In this document: positions 54,597 through 64,000 of the stretch, in pieces
Numbering within the stretch: the first letter of the stretch is position 1
How the letters are laid out: every line of letters starts with the position of its first letter
NCBI RefSeq assembly: GCF_037038585.1
Contig: NC_092523.1
Span: forward strand, 1,803,001 to 1,867,000
Direction: 5' to 3'
Source: Patagioenas fasciata
Taxonomy: Eukaryota; Chordata; Aves; Columbiformes; Columbidae
DNA length: 64,000 nt
Translations under genes and position numbers: made by a program
The notes under the pieces: model-generated
Seen by the model: only the letters and a program-made list of their open reading frames with translations
Database searches by the model: none
What the model was told of the DNA's origin: nothing

Positions 54597-55920
54597 CACT
54601 CTTTCCAGAAGTGGTTTGAGGGCTGAGCACCCACCACCTCCAAACGAGGGTAGGAAATGGGCACGGCTCGTGCCCCTGCTGAACCAGCACCATCAGGGCC
54701 GTAACACACACCAGGAAGATTTTAATTCCCTTTAACACTGGATTTCAGGAGGTGGAGGAACCAGCTGGATAAGCTTTCACTCTAATTTTAGAGTCACCCA
54801 GGTAATGAGAAGGGTGAAAGTCCCCTCTTGCTGTAATCTGAATGCTGGGATTCAAGTCCTGTTGGTAGCGTTACCGTCTTGATTTGAGCAGATGACGTTT
54901 GGGCAACTTCAGAGCCAGAGGGAAGAACGTTTTCCGTATGCACTCCCACGCTGGGCGTTGCTGAGCGATGCTGCTCCAGGGGCCACCTCCACCTCAGGGA
55001 CCTCCAGGAGGCTCCTTCTCACCATCCTGCCCAGGGCGAGTTTTGCAGGGCTGCTCCATGCACAGTGTGAGATGGGGCACTCGTGGGAAGGGGGGGGACA
55101 TCACCCCATTGTGGTGCATCAGGAGGAGAGGGCAGATGGGACATCAGCGTGGAAAAGAGGTGCAAAGATCGGAAGATAACCCTGGACACCAGGAGAGCCA
55201 CGTCTGCGCTGGCCCTGCCGAGCATCCCTCCTCTCCTGCTACCCAGCCCTGCAGGATGCGGCCCCAGCATCCCATCCCAGCACTCCCTGTCAGATCACCC
55301 TCCTGCTCTCCCTTTCCACATTTAATGAATGAGGCAGCTCTCACAGCCATCCTGTGTTCAGTGCAGATCCAAAAGACACCGGCAGGTCCTAGAGATGGAG
55401 CTCGGAGGGTGGCGATGCTGATTACAGACACGGGGGAAAGGGCTGCAACTCCAGCTAACAATGGAAATCAGCCCTTCCAGGAGAAAGAGGAGAAACCTAG
55501 GGAAATCAGTTTGCCTCTTCTCCTACCTAAATTTAATAAGCAAGTTGGCAAGACAAGCTAACGGGTGACTTTCTAAACATGTGCCCGTGAGAAGAACCTG
55601 AAACCACGCTTCCTCCCTGTATCTTTTTGTTTTCACGTGTTCTGCAACTGAATAAGTTAACAAAAGTCAGACCGATTCTATCCATTTGGCTTCTTAAAAA
55701 AAAAAAAAGAGAAGAATGAAAAGAAAATAGTCTGGGTGTGAAGTTCTCTCTCACGCTTCAGGATTTACCGTCACTTTATAAACCCCTGAAAATAGGAGTT
55801 TATAAGAGGCTCCCGACACCACCTTCCCAAGCGGCGCCACCCACCTTCCCCGGGATTGTTTAACAAGGAACGTTTTGCCATCAGGGGTGGGTTTCATGAA
55901 CACTATACAGGTGAATAAAA

Positions 55921-55943
55921 AAATACATATATATATATATATT
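55921..55943. repeat. (AT)n microsatellite in the EXOC6B 3' UTR
   Basis: Alternating AT run following GAATAAAAAAATAC. Confidence 0.85.
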
Positions 55944-56018
55944 CTCTTTGCACAAGAATCCCAAGTCCAGGCACGTGGAAGGCTGCGGAGCGGGGCCGGG
56001 CAGGTGCTCCCGGGTCCC

Positions 56019-56145
56019 TCACGAGTGGTGGCTGTTGATGAGGCCACGGAGCTGCTTGGCCACGGTGTCTATCAGCTTCTGCTTGTCCCTCTCGTTCTTC
56101 CGGAACTGGGCGAAAACGTTGTTCTTCCTGCTCGTGTCCCTCATC
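56019..56145 (-). CDS. EXOC6B: EXOC6B last coding exon (C-terminal 41 codons and stop)
   Basis: Acceptor TGCGCAG, then G (completing the codon AA|G split from the previous exon) and codons for MRDTSRKNNVFAQFRKNERD ... LINSHHS, stop TGA at 56021-56019. EXOC6B is the Sec15B subunit of the exocyst, which tethers Golgi- and recycling-derived vesicles at the plasma membrane and binds Rab11-type GTPases. The ending LRG-LI-SHHS fits EXOC6B rather than EXOC6, whose tail is different (ends NGMSQHM). The exon continues into the 3' UTR. Confidence 0.95.
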
Positions 56146-56479
56146 CTGCGCAGAGCACAAAGAGGTTATGGAACAGGCGTCATCGCTGCTCAGCGCCGCA
56201 GCCGAGCCCTGCCAAGGGATCGCGGTGCTGTGTCCGTATCTGGGCTCTGCTCTGGTTTTTATCACGGTTTTGGGTAAAACGGGCATGGCAAGCCACGTAT
56301 AGGCTTTACAATTTGCATTAAACCCCACAAATCCCAGCCAATATCGCCGCAGGGTCTGTCTCTGATGCCAAACACCCCCCAAAACCCCAAACCCTGTCGT
56401 TCTCCCCCTCCAAAACAGCTTTTGCGATGTCCCCGCGGCACCTCGTGAAGCAGTGGATGACAACGCTCTCATGCTAGGA

Positions 56480-56720
56480 GGAAATGTTAAATTTAGCAGC
56501 AAATCCAGAGCATTAAGGCTTCTTATTAGAAATGGTGCATTGCATGCGGCCAAGAGATGCAGCGTTTGCGCAGCCATGACATTTTGGAGTCGTGAACTTA
56601 AAACACTACGCAATATTATATAATGAATTTATATTAAAGGAAGGAGTCCAGCACTGGTTTTCCCAATTTAAAAATATTGAGATGTGTATTGAAATGACAT
56701 TGAATAGTGCGCTGGTCTCC
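56480..56720. promoter_or_regulatory. AT-rich conserved-looking block, EXOC6B last intron
   Basis: Repeat-free sequence with GAGCATTAAGGCTTC, TGCATTGCATGCGGCC and CGCAATATTATATAATGAATTTATATTAAAGG. Possible regulatory element, judged by composition. Confidence 0.25.
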
Positions 56721-58082
56721 ACGTGGTCTCCAAGAAGTGGCGGGTGGTGGGACAGGACCTGGTGGTGGAGCTGGTGGAGCTCCATCTCTCTCTGCCATGC
56801 AAAGCTGGGGGGTCATGCACGCTCGCATCCGCAGATACAGATTTTGGGGGGGGACCAGGTCTCGTTGCACTCTCCGAGCATCAGCTTTACACAGGGCATG
56901 TGTCGGGAAGGGAAACCAAGCCACAAGGGTCAGCCCTTCCACAGCTCCTGAAGGCATCAGGCTCCCAACATCCAACCGCTGCTTCTCAGCCGGCACCGCT
57001 CTTGTGTAATTTCACGATTTGTAAATGATTTTCTGGGTAGATCAGATCTGGCAGGGCCAGATGGCTTTGGATGAGTCACATCAATCTATATTTTTGGCTC
57101 TGGGGACCTAAATGAAGCATTAAAGTGACTGGGACACAGCGTGGGAAGTTGGCACTTGATCAAACCAGGGGGGGGTTGAGTTAACTGAGCACAAATCAAA
57201 CCTCGTGAAACTTATTTATCCAATTTAAAAACAAGAAGAAGAAAAAACAACCCTAACGCTTTTCATGCTTCGATCTTCCTAAAAAGAGCCAACGGGAATC
57301 TGAAATGTTCCCCAAAACATCCAGCTTGGAACTGGAAACATGGATAACAACTTCATCCCGGAGGCTGTTTGCTAACTTTGTAAGTGCCTAAAGACACAGC
57401 ATGACAACCGAGCTGCTTTCCCAACGGTAACAGGATAGCTTGGAGCACTGTGATTCCACAAAATCCGTATTCTTTTTTTCTTTCTCTCTTTTTCTAAGCA
57501 AAGCAGGGTGCCAGCTGCTCAGCCGCAAGCGGCAGAGGGGCTGCAGTGAGGTTTTCCAGTCGCCCCGGGTAGAGGTGTCACCGCATCATGGATTTTGGCA
57601 ACAACCGTCCTCCCGCGGGACGCCTCCGTCAGCGCCGCACGGCTCCGGAGGATCCCAAATCACCCTACCCGGAGGGCTGAGAGCTCTGTCTCTATTTCAC
57701 GGGCTACGTGGGGACATCAGAGGCACTGAAAGGAAACCTGGGCCTTTGGAAACCTCCACCCCTCTCCATCTCTGGTACCCTCAGGGGAATTCACAGCACA
57801 GCATCCTCTGCCCTAAGAGCCCTCTGCGCATCCTCAGAGCCATTTCCAATCCCACGGGAGCCGCTCAGGTCCAGGAAATGTTTTTGAAGTAAAGCATGCT
57901 GTATGCAAGGCAACCTTTGCATGTGTTTCAGTGATTAGAAAGGAGCTGCACGGATAAAGCTGCTGAGTTGGGATGAAAAAGCAGCCAGAGCACTGATCCC
58001 ACAACAAACCCAGGCAGGTGGATCTGTTAAACTGGGTAAGTGTCTGGGAGGGAGGCGAGACATCATCCAGACATCACGCGAA

Positions 58083-58216
58083 CCATAGGATTGTTTCGGT
58101 TGGAAAAGACCTTTAAGATCACCAAGTCCAACCTTTAACCCAACACTGCCACGTCCACCGCTAGCTCACGTCCCCAAGAACATCCCCATGTCTTTTAACC
58201 ACCTCCAGGGATGGTG
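58083..58216 (-). mobile_element. CR1 LINE 3' fragment in EXOC6B intron
   Basis: Inverted CR1: CCATAGGATTGTTTCGGTTGG to CACCTCCAGGGATGGTGAAGG, diverged, about 130 bp. Confidence 0.88.
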
Positions 58217-58689
58217 AAGGCAGAGGCACTGAGCTATTAGGTGTTATTAATGAATTAAGTTGCCTACAGGACACAAAATCCCATAGAATTGGGTGTGTTG
58301 TGCCAGGGCCCAGGCGGCACCAGATGCATCTTGGGGAGAAGCTGAGCTTGTAGATCTGCTCGAGGAGACCACACCGTGCTCAGTGTCAAAACTGCTCAGA
58401 AATGCCATCCCATTCCTTTTCCACCATTTGGCTGTAGGCAACACCCAGTCCCCAGTCAAGCGGTGCATCCCGACACCAGGAATATCAGCTTGGAAAGAGG
58501 GAGGCAATGCTTCCGAGCCGCCCGGCAGCAATTCGGAGAATCAATAGCTTTATTTCTTTAAGCATGTGGCCGCAGGGCCCTGGGACAACCGAGCCCGGGT
58601 TTGTAACGTGGTCCCTGTGCATTAGCACACAAATGAAGAGGAAGGGAAAGAGAGAGCTGAGCGCTGCCCCCACCCCTGTCAACAAATAC

Positions 58690-58990
58690 CACCTTCAAAA
58701 GAGCCAAGCTTTGTTTAAATTAATCTATAAGAAAAAAAGCGCAACAGAGTAAAAGCTCCTCTTTTAGCTCTAATTAGTGCATTTGAGCCGATAAAGTTAC
58801 TGGAGGGAACCGTTTCAAAGACAGCTTGCATTTAGATCATTTAGTGCTCCATTTAAATCAAACAATAAAGTCACTGCAAGGTGAGGGTAAAAGCCCAAGC
58901 GAGCAGCATACTTACACTCGTGATATCCTATGAGAGATGTGTGATTAGGAAAAGAGATAACGGTGGAAACAGGTTACAAAACGAGCCAGC
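58690..58990. promoter_or_regulatory. Candidate conserved non-coding element, EXOC6B last intron
   Basis: Repeat-free AT-rich block: TTTAAATTAATCTATAAG, TTTTAGCTCTAATTAGTGC, CATTTAGATCATTTAGTGC, CATTTAAATCAAACAATAAAG. Dense homeodomain and SOX-type cores (AACAAT). EXOC6B introns could host CYP26B1 enhancers as bystander sequence. That is inference. Confidence 0.38.
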
Positions 58991-59241
58991 GGATCGGGAT
59001 TTCACGTCGCCTTGTCGGCAAAGCTCGGCTGCCTACGGAGGGGGCTGGGGAGGTGGGACCGGAGCGCGGGGGAGCGGATGTGCCTGGAGCTATAGCCAGG
59101 TCAGTGCAGAGCCCTGGGGGAGCTGGAGCTGGTGGATGATGCACTGAGACCCCAAAGAGCTTGGAGCCCGAGGGGGCACAAGGCAGAGCCCGCCGATGCC
59201 GCACCACGAGGATGTGGGAGATGCAGATGCCAACGTGGCGA

Positions 59242-59361
59242 CTCCAGGGAGCAAATGGGATGCGGGAAGATTGCCCTTCAAATGAGCTCCCTTTTGGGGA
59301 GAAGGCTGGCAAACGCAGCCGGGGTTTGTGGGTTTTTAATACCACCACTGAGCAAGGATGC
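59242..59361. repeat. Direct duplication, copy 1 (about 120 bp)
   Basis: Aligns without gaps to 60202-60321, offset exactly 960 bp, with about 10 differences (roughly 92% identity by eye). Shared core GGGAAGATTGCCCTTCAAATG and GGGTTTGTGGGTTTTTAAT. Not CR1. Origin unknown. Confidence 0.93.
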
Positions 59362-60201
59362 GGCACGTTCTGCACTGCCTGGGGAACATGGCCAGGAGCA
59401 CGGAGCTGCTCTCCCGCTGTCCCACCACCTTCCAGCAACTTCCACTGATCCCAGCTCCCAGTTCCCTTCTCTTCCAGCTCCTTCATGTCTAAGCTCTCAG
59501 TGTTTTCACAGCTCTTTGTTTTACTGCTTTACTGATAGCTCTGAATACACCCCACGCTTTTGCATCATGGATGTTGGGTTGCGAATACGTTGCAAATAGC
59601 ACAACGTATTACACAGCACATATAAAGATGTATATAAAAACAATGCTATGATGTATAAAGGTGCTTCACACACAGCGACTGCCTAAGTTCAGTCCCTGTG
59701 TACTGTCTTGGTAACGTCTGGATGTCATGAATCAGCTATTCTCTGTGGAGGAGGAGGTGGTGTGGTTATATGGACCACAGATAGCACAGACGCAACTCCA
59801 ACACCAAGGTTGGCCTTCTAAAGGTTTAGCCCCAACTCTGTATTGGTCAACTTCTCCTTTACAAGGGACAAAGAAAGAGAGGAACTCCAGACAAAACAAC
59901 TCAAACTGCTCTTCAGGATCTGATTTCATGGTAAACGTCACCAAACCCAACTGCAACTCGCTTATCCTGCCTGCTCCTCCATGCAAGACTGAGTGGTGGA
60001 GTGCCCACAGCATGAGCTTCCTGCAAAACTATTAATCAATTACCATTTTTTCCCTTATCAAGGAGCATGTCCTTGCTAAGAGCAAGCCTTGGAGCAGGCG
60101 GTCACCTAAAGACACTGTCCCTGTCCCAGAGCTGGGCTTTTAGCACTTGATCCCCTTCAGAGATTCAACAGAAGGGTGCGCGGTGACTCCACCAGGGCTG
60201 C

Positions 60202-60321
60202 CTCCAGAGAGCAAATTGGATACGGGAAGATTGCCCTTCAAATGAGCTCCCTTTTGGGGAGAAAGCTGGCAAACCGAGCTGGGGTTTGTGGGTTTTTAAT
60301 ATCACCACCGAGCAAGGCTGC
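60202..60321. repeat. Direct duplication, copy 2 (about 120 bp)
   Basis: Second copy of the 59242-59361 unit, followed 48 bp later by a CR1 insertion. Similarity stops abruptly on both sides (CTCCAG at the start, GAGCAAGG.TGC at the end). Confidence 0.93.
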
Positions 60322-60368
60322 CTGTGCCTGCAGGCTAGCAAATTTTAAATTGTTTTGGGGGTTTGAGA

Positions 60369-60715
60369 TCATAGAATCATTCTGGTTGGAAGAGAACCTC
60401 AAGATCGTTGAGTCCAACCGTTCCCCGACCCCTGTCCCTGCCCCATGTCCTGAGAACCTCACGTCCGTCTGTCCAACCCTCCAGGGATGGTGACTCCAGC
60501 ACTGCCCTGGGCAGCCTGTTCCAATGCCCCACAGCCCTTCGGGGAAGGAATTGTTCCCCACATCCAACCTCAACCTCCCCTGGCGCAACTTGAGGCCGTC
60601 TCCTCTGCTCCTGGCGCTTGTTCTTGGGGAGCAGAGCCCGACCCCCCCTGGCTCCAAGCTCCTTTCAGGCAGTTCAGAGATCAGAAGGTCCCCCCTCAGC
60701 TCCTGTTCTCCAGGC
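60369..60715 (-). mobile_element. CR1 LINE 3' fragment next to EXOC6B penultimate exon
   Basis: Inverted CR1 from ATCATAGAATCATTCTGGTTGG to CAGCTCCTGTTCTCCAGG. Ends about 107 bp from the exon donor. By eye about 93% identical, inverted, to the copy at 63035-63362 in the upstream intron. Confidence 0.93.
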
Positions 60716-60822
60716 CACCCCATCCAGGCACTGCATGTGATGGAATCGGCTGCTAAAACAGGTGCTTGCCCAAAGCGAGCTATGGGGTGAAAGCTATGCC
60801 GGGAATCCGGACCCGCACTCAC

Positions 60823-60935
60823 TTCTCCAGCAGGACGAGGGCTGTCGTGGGGTTCACGCGAAGGTACTTGCACGTGGGTTGCCCGTAGTCCGCCAAATAC
60901 GTCGACCAGTCCCACTGGATGAACAGATCTAAGAG
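60823..60935 (-). CDS. EXOC6B: EXOC6B penultimate coding exon
   Basis: 113 nt, acceptor TTGCTGCAG, donor GTGAGT. Encodes LLDLFIQWDWSTYLADYGQP ... TALVLLE plus AA of a split Lys codon completed in the last exon. Matches the end of the Sec15 C-terminal domain of EXOC6B. Because 113 is not a multiple of three, skipping it would shift the frame and lose the normal C-terminus. Earlier exons are outside the window, so the gene is partial here. Confidence 0.95.
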
Positions 60936-62717
60936 CTGCAGCAACCACCGGGAGGAAAAACAAAACAGAAAATATAAGCGGCGTTAATCGCAAAAAACGC
61001 TTTGGAGGCTTAATTTATTTAATATTATCCAGCTAATATTTCATTATTAATGTATCCATAGTTCATTATTAACTTATTAATATTTAATATTAATTGATGT
61101 ATGGCTATATTAATGGAACCATAATTCACTCCTGCTATGTTATCTCTGCTTTTTGGGGTGAACTGGTGGGGCTACTGAGACATCCCAAGGAGGTTGATGG
61201 CCAAGAGTCCCAGAGCCCTGATGCTCTCAGCTACGTCAAAGTCACCACAAATTTCTCCTGTCCCCAAATAACCCCCCGCATCATTTGAACCATTTTGTAA
61301 GGTTTTCTCATCACGCTCGCTCCATCTCAGCATCTCCCAAGCGCTTCGTACCCGTCTCTAATGACAGGAGGTGTGGGACCCATCCAGGAGCTCAGGGGTT
61401 TATTTCAGGTGAACACAGGAGACTGGGATTCCCAGGTGGTTTCCAGCTGTTTGTTAGAGAAACCACCGCTGACCTCGGCGGCGGGGCAAGGAAAACGCGG
61501 ATTAATTCAGGCGTACATCACAGTCCCTGCTCCAGACGCCCAAAATTCACACCTGAAACCCTTCCACCTTCACAAAGGACCCTCTCAGCATCACATCCCT
61601 CCCAGGTGATTCAGGTGAGGGATGAGCAAACTAGAGCACAGTTTTCCTAAACGCCCTCTTCCATCCCAAACTTTTGCATCCTTAGAACCCCACCAGAACT
61701 CCTACATCTTTCCTACATGAGGATCCACCAGTTCCTAAGGGGTCTCGCCTCTCCATCCGCTCACGAGAGCGCAGCTGAGGACGGAGGAGGTGCAGCCTCC
61801 ATCTCCATCGTCTGAAACAGGTTAATTAAGAGCGGCTGCATTTTCCCCCCGCCAACCTTCTGCCTTGGAGAGCCGCTGTGACCGCTCTATTGCGGGACAG
61901 GCTGCCAAGCACACAGACGTCTTCATCGCCCGCGTCTGTGCGTCCCGGCGCCCACCGCCGAAGCCCGGAGAAGAAGGACCATCCCGCGGCCAAGCGAGGA
62001 CCATAGAGAGCTCATTGTCCCCGCGTCTCCATGGTTTTCCTGGAGACTCCCAGCACTGTTTAACAACACATCCCGCCCCGCCAAGAAGGGGATTTGGCTC
62101 CTCCGAGACCTCAAGGTACAAAACAAAAATGTGCAACAAGATTCTTTTTGACTATGTAGGTCAGGGCACAGAAAACAAGCTGTCAGGAACAATCCCCTGG
62201 GCTGGCGGGGGGGACGGATTAGCCGGGACCTAAGAGGGGCTTTTCCAGCCCGCGGTCCCGCTCGGCTTTGTACGGCGGGTCCATTGTGTTAACTACAAAC
62301 CCGAGTTGAACATCATCGTCAGGAGCTTTTTTTCTTCTCTTTTTTCCCAAAGGGCACCTTCAAGAGACAACCTTAAATATGATTTCACAGGCTCTTTTCA
62401 CACAGCACAGCGGGGCCAAAACTCTTCTGTCGGGTTTGTTGGCTGCTGTAAGAAGCTGCATGGTTGTACAGGCTAAATCGGATCCCCCCCCCGCTTCCAG
62501 TGCACCGAAGTCCCCTTGCTGGTGGCCCTGGGGGCGCTGAACGTGCCTCTGGCAAACCACGAACAAAGCAGCACGGGTTATTGCCAGAGAAAATACAGGT
62601 AGATGTTCACAGGGAGTGGAAATAAAGCCCTGGGAGGAAGGGACGAAAGAAAGAAAAGTCAAGGGTTAGAAATGGGTTAGGAGAAGATGAAGTAAAAAGC
62701 ATGGAGAGGTGTTAGAA

Positions 62718-63362
62718 CAGGAGGCTGAGGCTGGAGAAAAGGAGGCTGAGGGGAGACCTGAATGTCCTGGGTTGGAAGGACCCACAGGATGATGGAGTCC
62801 AACTGCTGTCCCTGCACAGGACACCCCACAGGTCACCCCGTGTGTCTGAGGACGGTGTCCAGTCTCTTCTTGAACACTGTCAGGTTGGGCTGTGACACCT
62901 CCCTGGGAGCCTGTTCAGTGTCCAGCACCTCTGGGTGAAGAACCTTTGCCTCATGTCCTACTGACCCCCCCGGCACATCTGCTGCCGTTCCCTGGGCTCT
63001 GTCACTGGTCACTAAAGAGAAGAGTTTGGCACCTTCTGATCTCTGAACCGCCTGAAAGGAGCTTGGAGCCAGGGGGGTCGGGCTCTGCTCCCCAGGAACA
63101 AGCGCCAGGAGCAGAGGAAACGGCCTCAAGTTGCGCCAGGGGAGGTTGAGGTTGGATGTGGGAACAATTTCTTCCCCAAAGGGCTGTGGGGCATTGGAAC
63201 AGGCTGCCCAGGGCAGTGCTGGAGTCACCATCCCTGGAGGGCTGGACAGACGGACACGAGGTTCTCAGGACATGGGGCAATGCTGGACCTGGTAGTATCA
63301 GCTTAATGGTTGGACTCGGTGGTCTTAAAGCTCTTCCCCAACCAAAACAATTCAATGATTCT
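62718..63362 (+). mobile_element. CR1 LINE 3' fragment split by another CR1
   Basis: Sense CR1 of the 4036/60369 subfamily. Its left part ends GAGGCTGAGGGGAGACCT at 62759 and its right part resumes TCTGATCTCTGAACCGCC at 63035. In the uninterrupted copy at 4036 these two pieces are contiguous (GAGACCTTCTGATC). The 3' end is near AATGATTC at 63354-63361. Confidence 0.9.
62760..63034 (-). mobile_element. CR1 LINE fragment nested inside an older CR1
   Basis: About 275 bp of inverted CR1 (GAATGTCCTGGGTTGGAAGG ... CTGTCACTGGTCACTAAAGAG). ACCT is found on both sides (62756-62759 and 63031-63034), a probable short target-site duplication. Because it interrupts the host CR1, it inserted later. Confidence 0.88.
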
Positions 63363-63589
63363 AAACAAACCCCATCCTAAACCCACTCCCACCTCAGGGC
63401 CGGACCTTCCCCAAGCGCTGGGAGACCCAGGTTCCCCCCGGCCGCCTCACGACAGTGACGGATAACCTGTGTATTTTACAACTGTTTGCCCACATCCATC
63501 TTGCCGGGGAGGGAGATCCGAGGAGAGCGGGGCCGGCACCTTTGGCCGCGCGGGACGCAGCCCGACGGCTCGGGGCAAACCTCCTCGAA

Positions 63590-63800
63590 ACCATTTATCT
63601 GTCACATAAATGTGGTTTTATTGGTTTTACTGTTTAAACTTTTCACCTCTGCCGCTAAATCTGAATGAAAAGAGGAAAAAAAAGGAAGAGATGGAAAGGA
63701 AAGAGCCGCCCGCGCGGGGCTGCGTCGGGCCTGCCGAGGGAGATTCCAAATCAAATATGCAAATACCATTAATTCTTCAAACTAGAGTCCTCTTTTCAAG
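63590..63800. promoter_or_regulatory. AT-rich conserved-looking block with octamer, EXOC6B intron
   Basis: Contains ATGCAAAT at 63757-63764 within AATCAAATATGCAAATACC and ATTAATTC, plus GTGGTTTTATTGG. Repeat-free. Regulatory role is inferred. Confidence 0.28.
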
Positions 63801-64000
63801 CCCATAAATCAGACTCGACAGCACATACACTGGGGGGAAAGGAAAAGAAGAAGGGGTGGGGGGAAAGAAAAAAGAAGAGGAGCTTTTACCACCATGCTAT
63901 GAAAGTGAAATAAGCTCAGGAAGCCGCGAACCTGCGGCTTCTCGGGGCGCGAGAAGCGTCTTTGCTGCAAAACGGGGGAGATTTTCACTGATCTGTCTCC

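Larger units (their letters stand above)
50675..56018 (-). other. EXOC6B: Probable EXOC6B 3' UTR
   Basis: Starts after the EXOC6B stop. The far end is placed by ATTAAA at 50700-50695 on the minus strand, with AU-rich unique sequence before it (TGTACATTTATCC, TATTGTAACTTC) that looks like a transcript terminus. A canonical AATAAA also lies at 51207-51202, and closer ATTAAA hexamers (e.g. near 55530 and 55325) could give shorter forms. It includes the homopurine tract at 54199-54590. Human EXOC6B also has a 3' UTR of kilobase length as I recall. The extent is inferred, not shown. Confidence 0.5.
56146..60822 (-). other. EXOC6B last intron
   Basis: 4677 bp, donor GTGAGT at 60822 and acceptor GCGCAG at 56146. 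Contains CR1 copies at 58083 and 60369, a 120-bp direct duplication (59242 and 60202), and conserved-looking AT-rich blocks at 56480-56720 and 58690-58990. No further exon seen. Confidence 0.9.
60936..64000 (-). other. EXOC6B intron, partial (continues beyond the window)
   Basis: At least 3065 bp upstream of the penultimate exon. The next upstream exon, expected to end in a sequence like IDLRQ, was searched for by eye and not found. Holds the nested CR1 pair (62718-63362) and an AT-rich block at 63590-63800. 61000-62700 has AT-rich TTAATATT-type sequence at 61005-61125 and otherwise nothing recognised. Confidence 0.8.

Noticed and set aside
53908..54738. 276-codon minus-strand leucine/serine-rich frame and matching plus-strand glutamate/arginine-rich frame
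   Set aside because: Both are translations of the homopurine tract. Homopurine DNA lacks stop codons in many frames by chance.
62000..64000. A further upstream EXOC6B exon
   Set aside because: Looked for a minus-strand segment ending like IDLRQ followed by GT. None found, so the intron is taken to run past the window edge.

Overview
The window looks like avian genomic DNA. It carries at least fifteen 5'-truncated CR1 LINE copies with the typical bird 3' end (ATTCTATGATTCTATGA-like termini), large GT-AG introns, GC-rich minisatellites and CpG-rich promoter areas. No bacterial operons, tRNA or rRNA genes, CRISPR arrays or intact transposons were seen. Two vertebrate genes are present, both on the minus strand and in the same head-to-tail order as in human 2p13: CYP26B1 and EXOC6B.

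Positions 1-21183 hold a complete CYP26B1 (retinoic-acid hydroxylase). Six coding exons at 21183-20980, 18895-18671, 5731-5456, 3919-3764, 3088-2807 and 1493-1101 join into 511 codons. All five introns are phase 0 with GT-AG ends. The 3' UTR runs from 1100 to an unseen end. The 12.9 kb intron 2 is the largest and holds three CR1 copies and AT-rich, conserved-looking blocks.

Positions 21184-25570 are the 5' flank. A TATA/GC-box candidate lies near 22070. Beyond it are about 3.2 kb of C-rich tandem arrays (G-rich on the CYP26B1 sense strand), ending in a 13-bp unit repeated 29 times in perfect register. Positions 25570-50670 form a gene desert of about 25 kb with several AT-rich blocks that look like conserved regulatory elements, scattered CR1 copies, and an isolated CpG-rich promoter-like module at 28298-28430 (GC box, TATAAAA, then a consensus splice donor).

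Positions 50675-64000 contain the 3' end of EXOC6B (exocyst Sec15B). The last coding exon is 56145-56019 and the penultimate is 60935-60823. A probable 3' UTR of about 5.3 kb ends at an ATTAAA signal near 50695 and contains a 400-bp homopurine/homopyrimidine tract. The upstream exons lie outside the window.

The most interesting observations are: inverted CR1 pairs tightly flanking CYP26B1 exons 3-5 and the EXOC6B penultimate exon; the promoter-plus-donor module in the desert; the strand-asymmetric minisatellite block upstream of CYP26B1; a 120-bp ungapped duplication in the last EXOC6B intron; and a CR1 inserted inside another CR1. Conservation, transcription and promoter claims are inferences from sequence character only, since no alignments or expression data were available.
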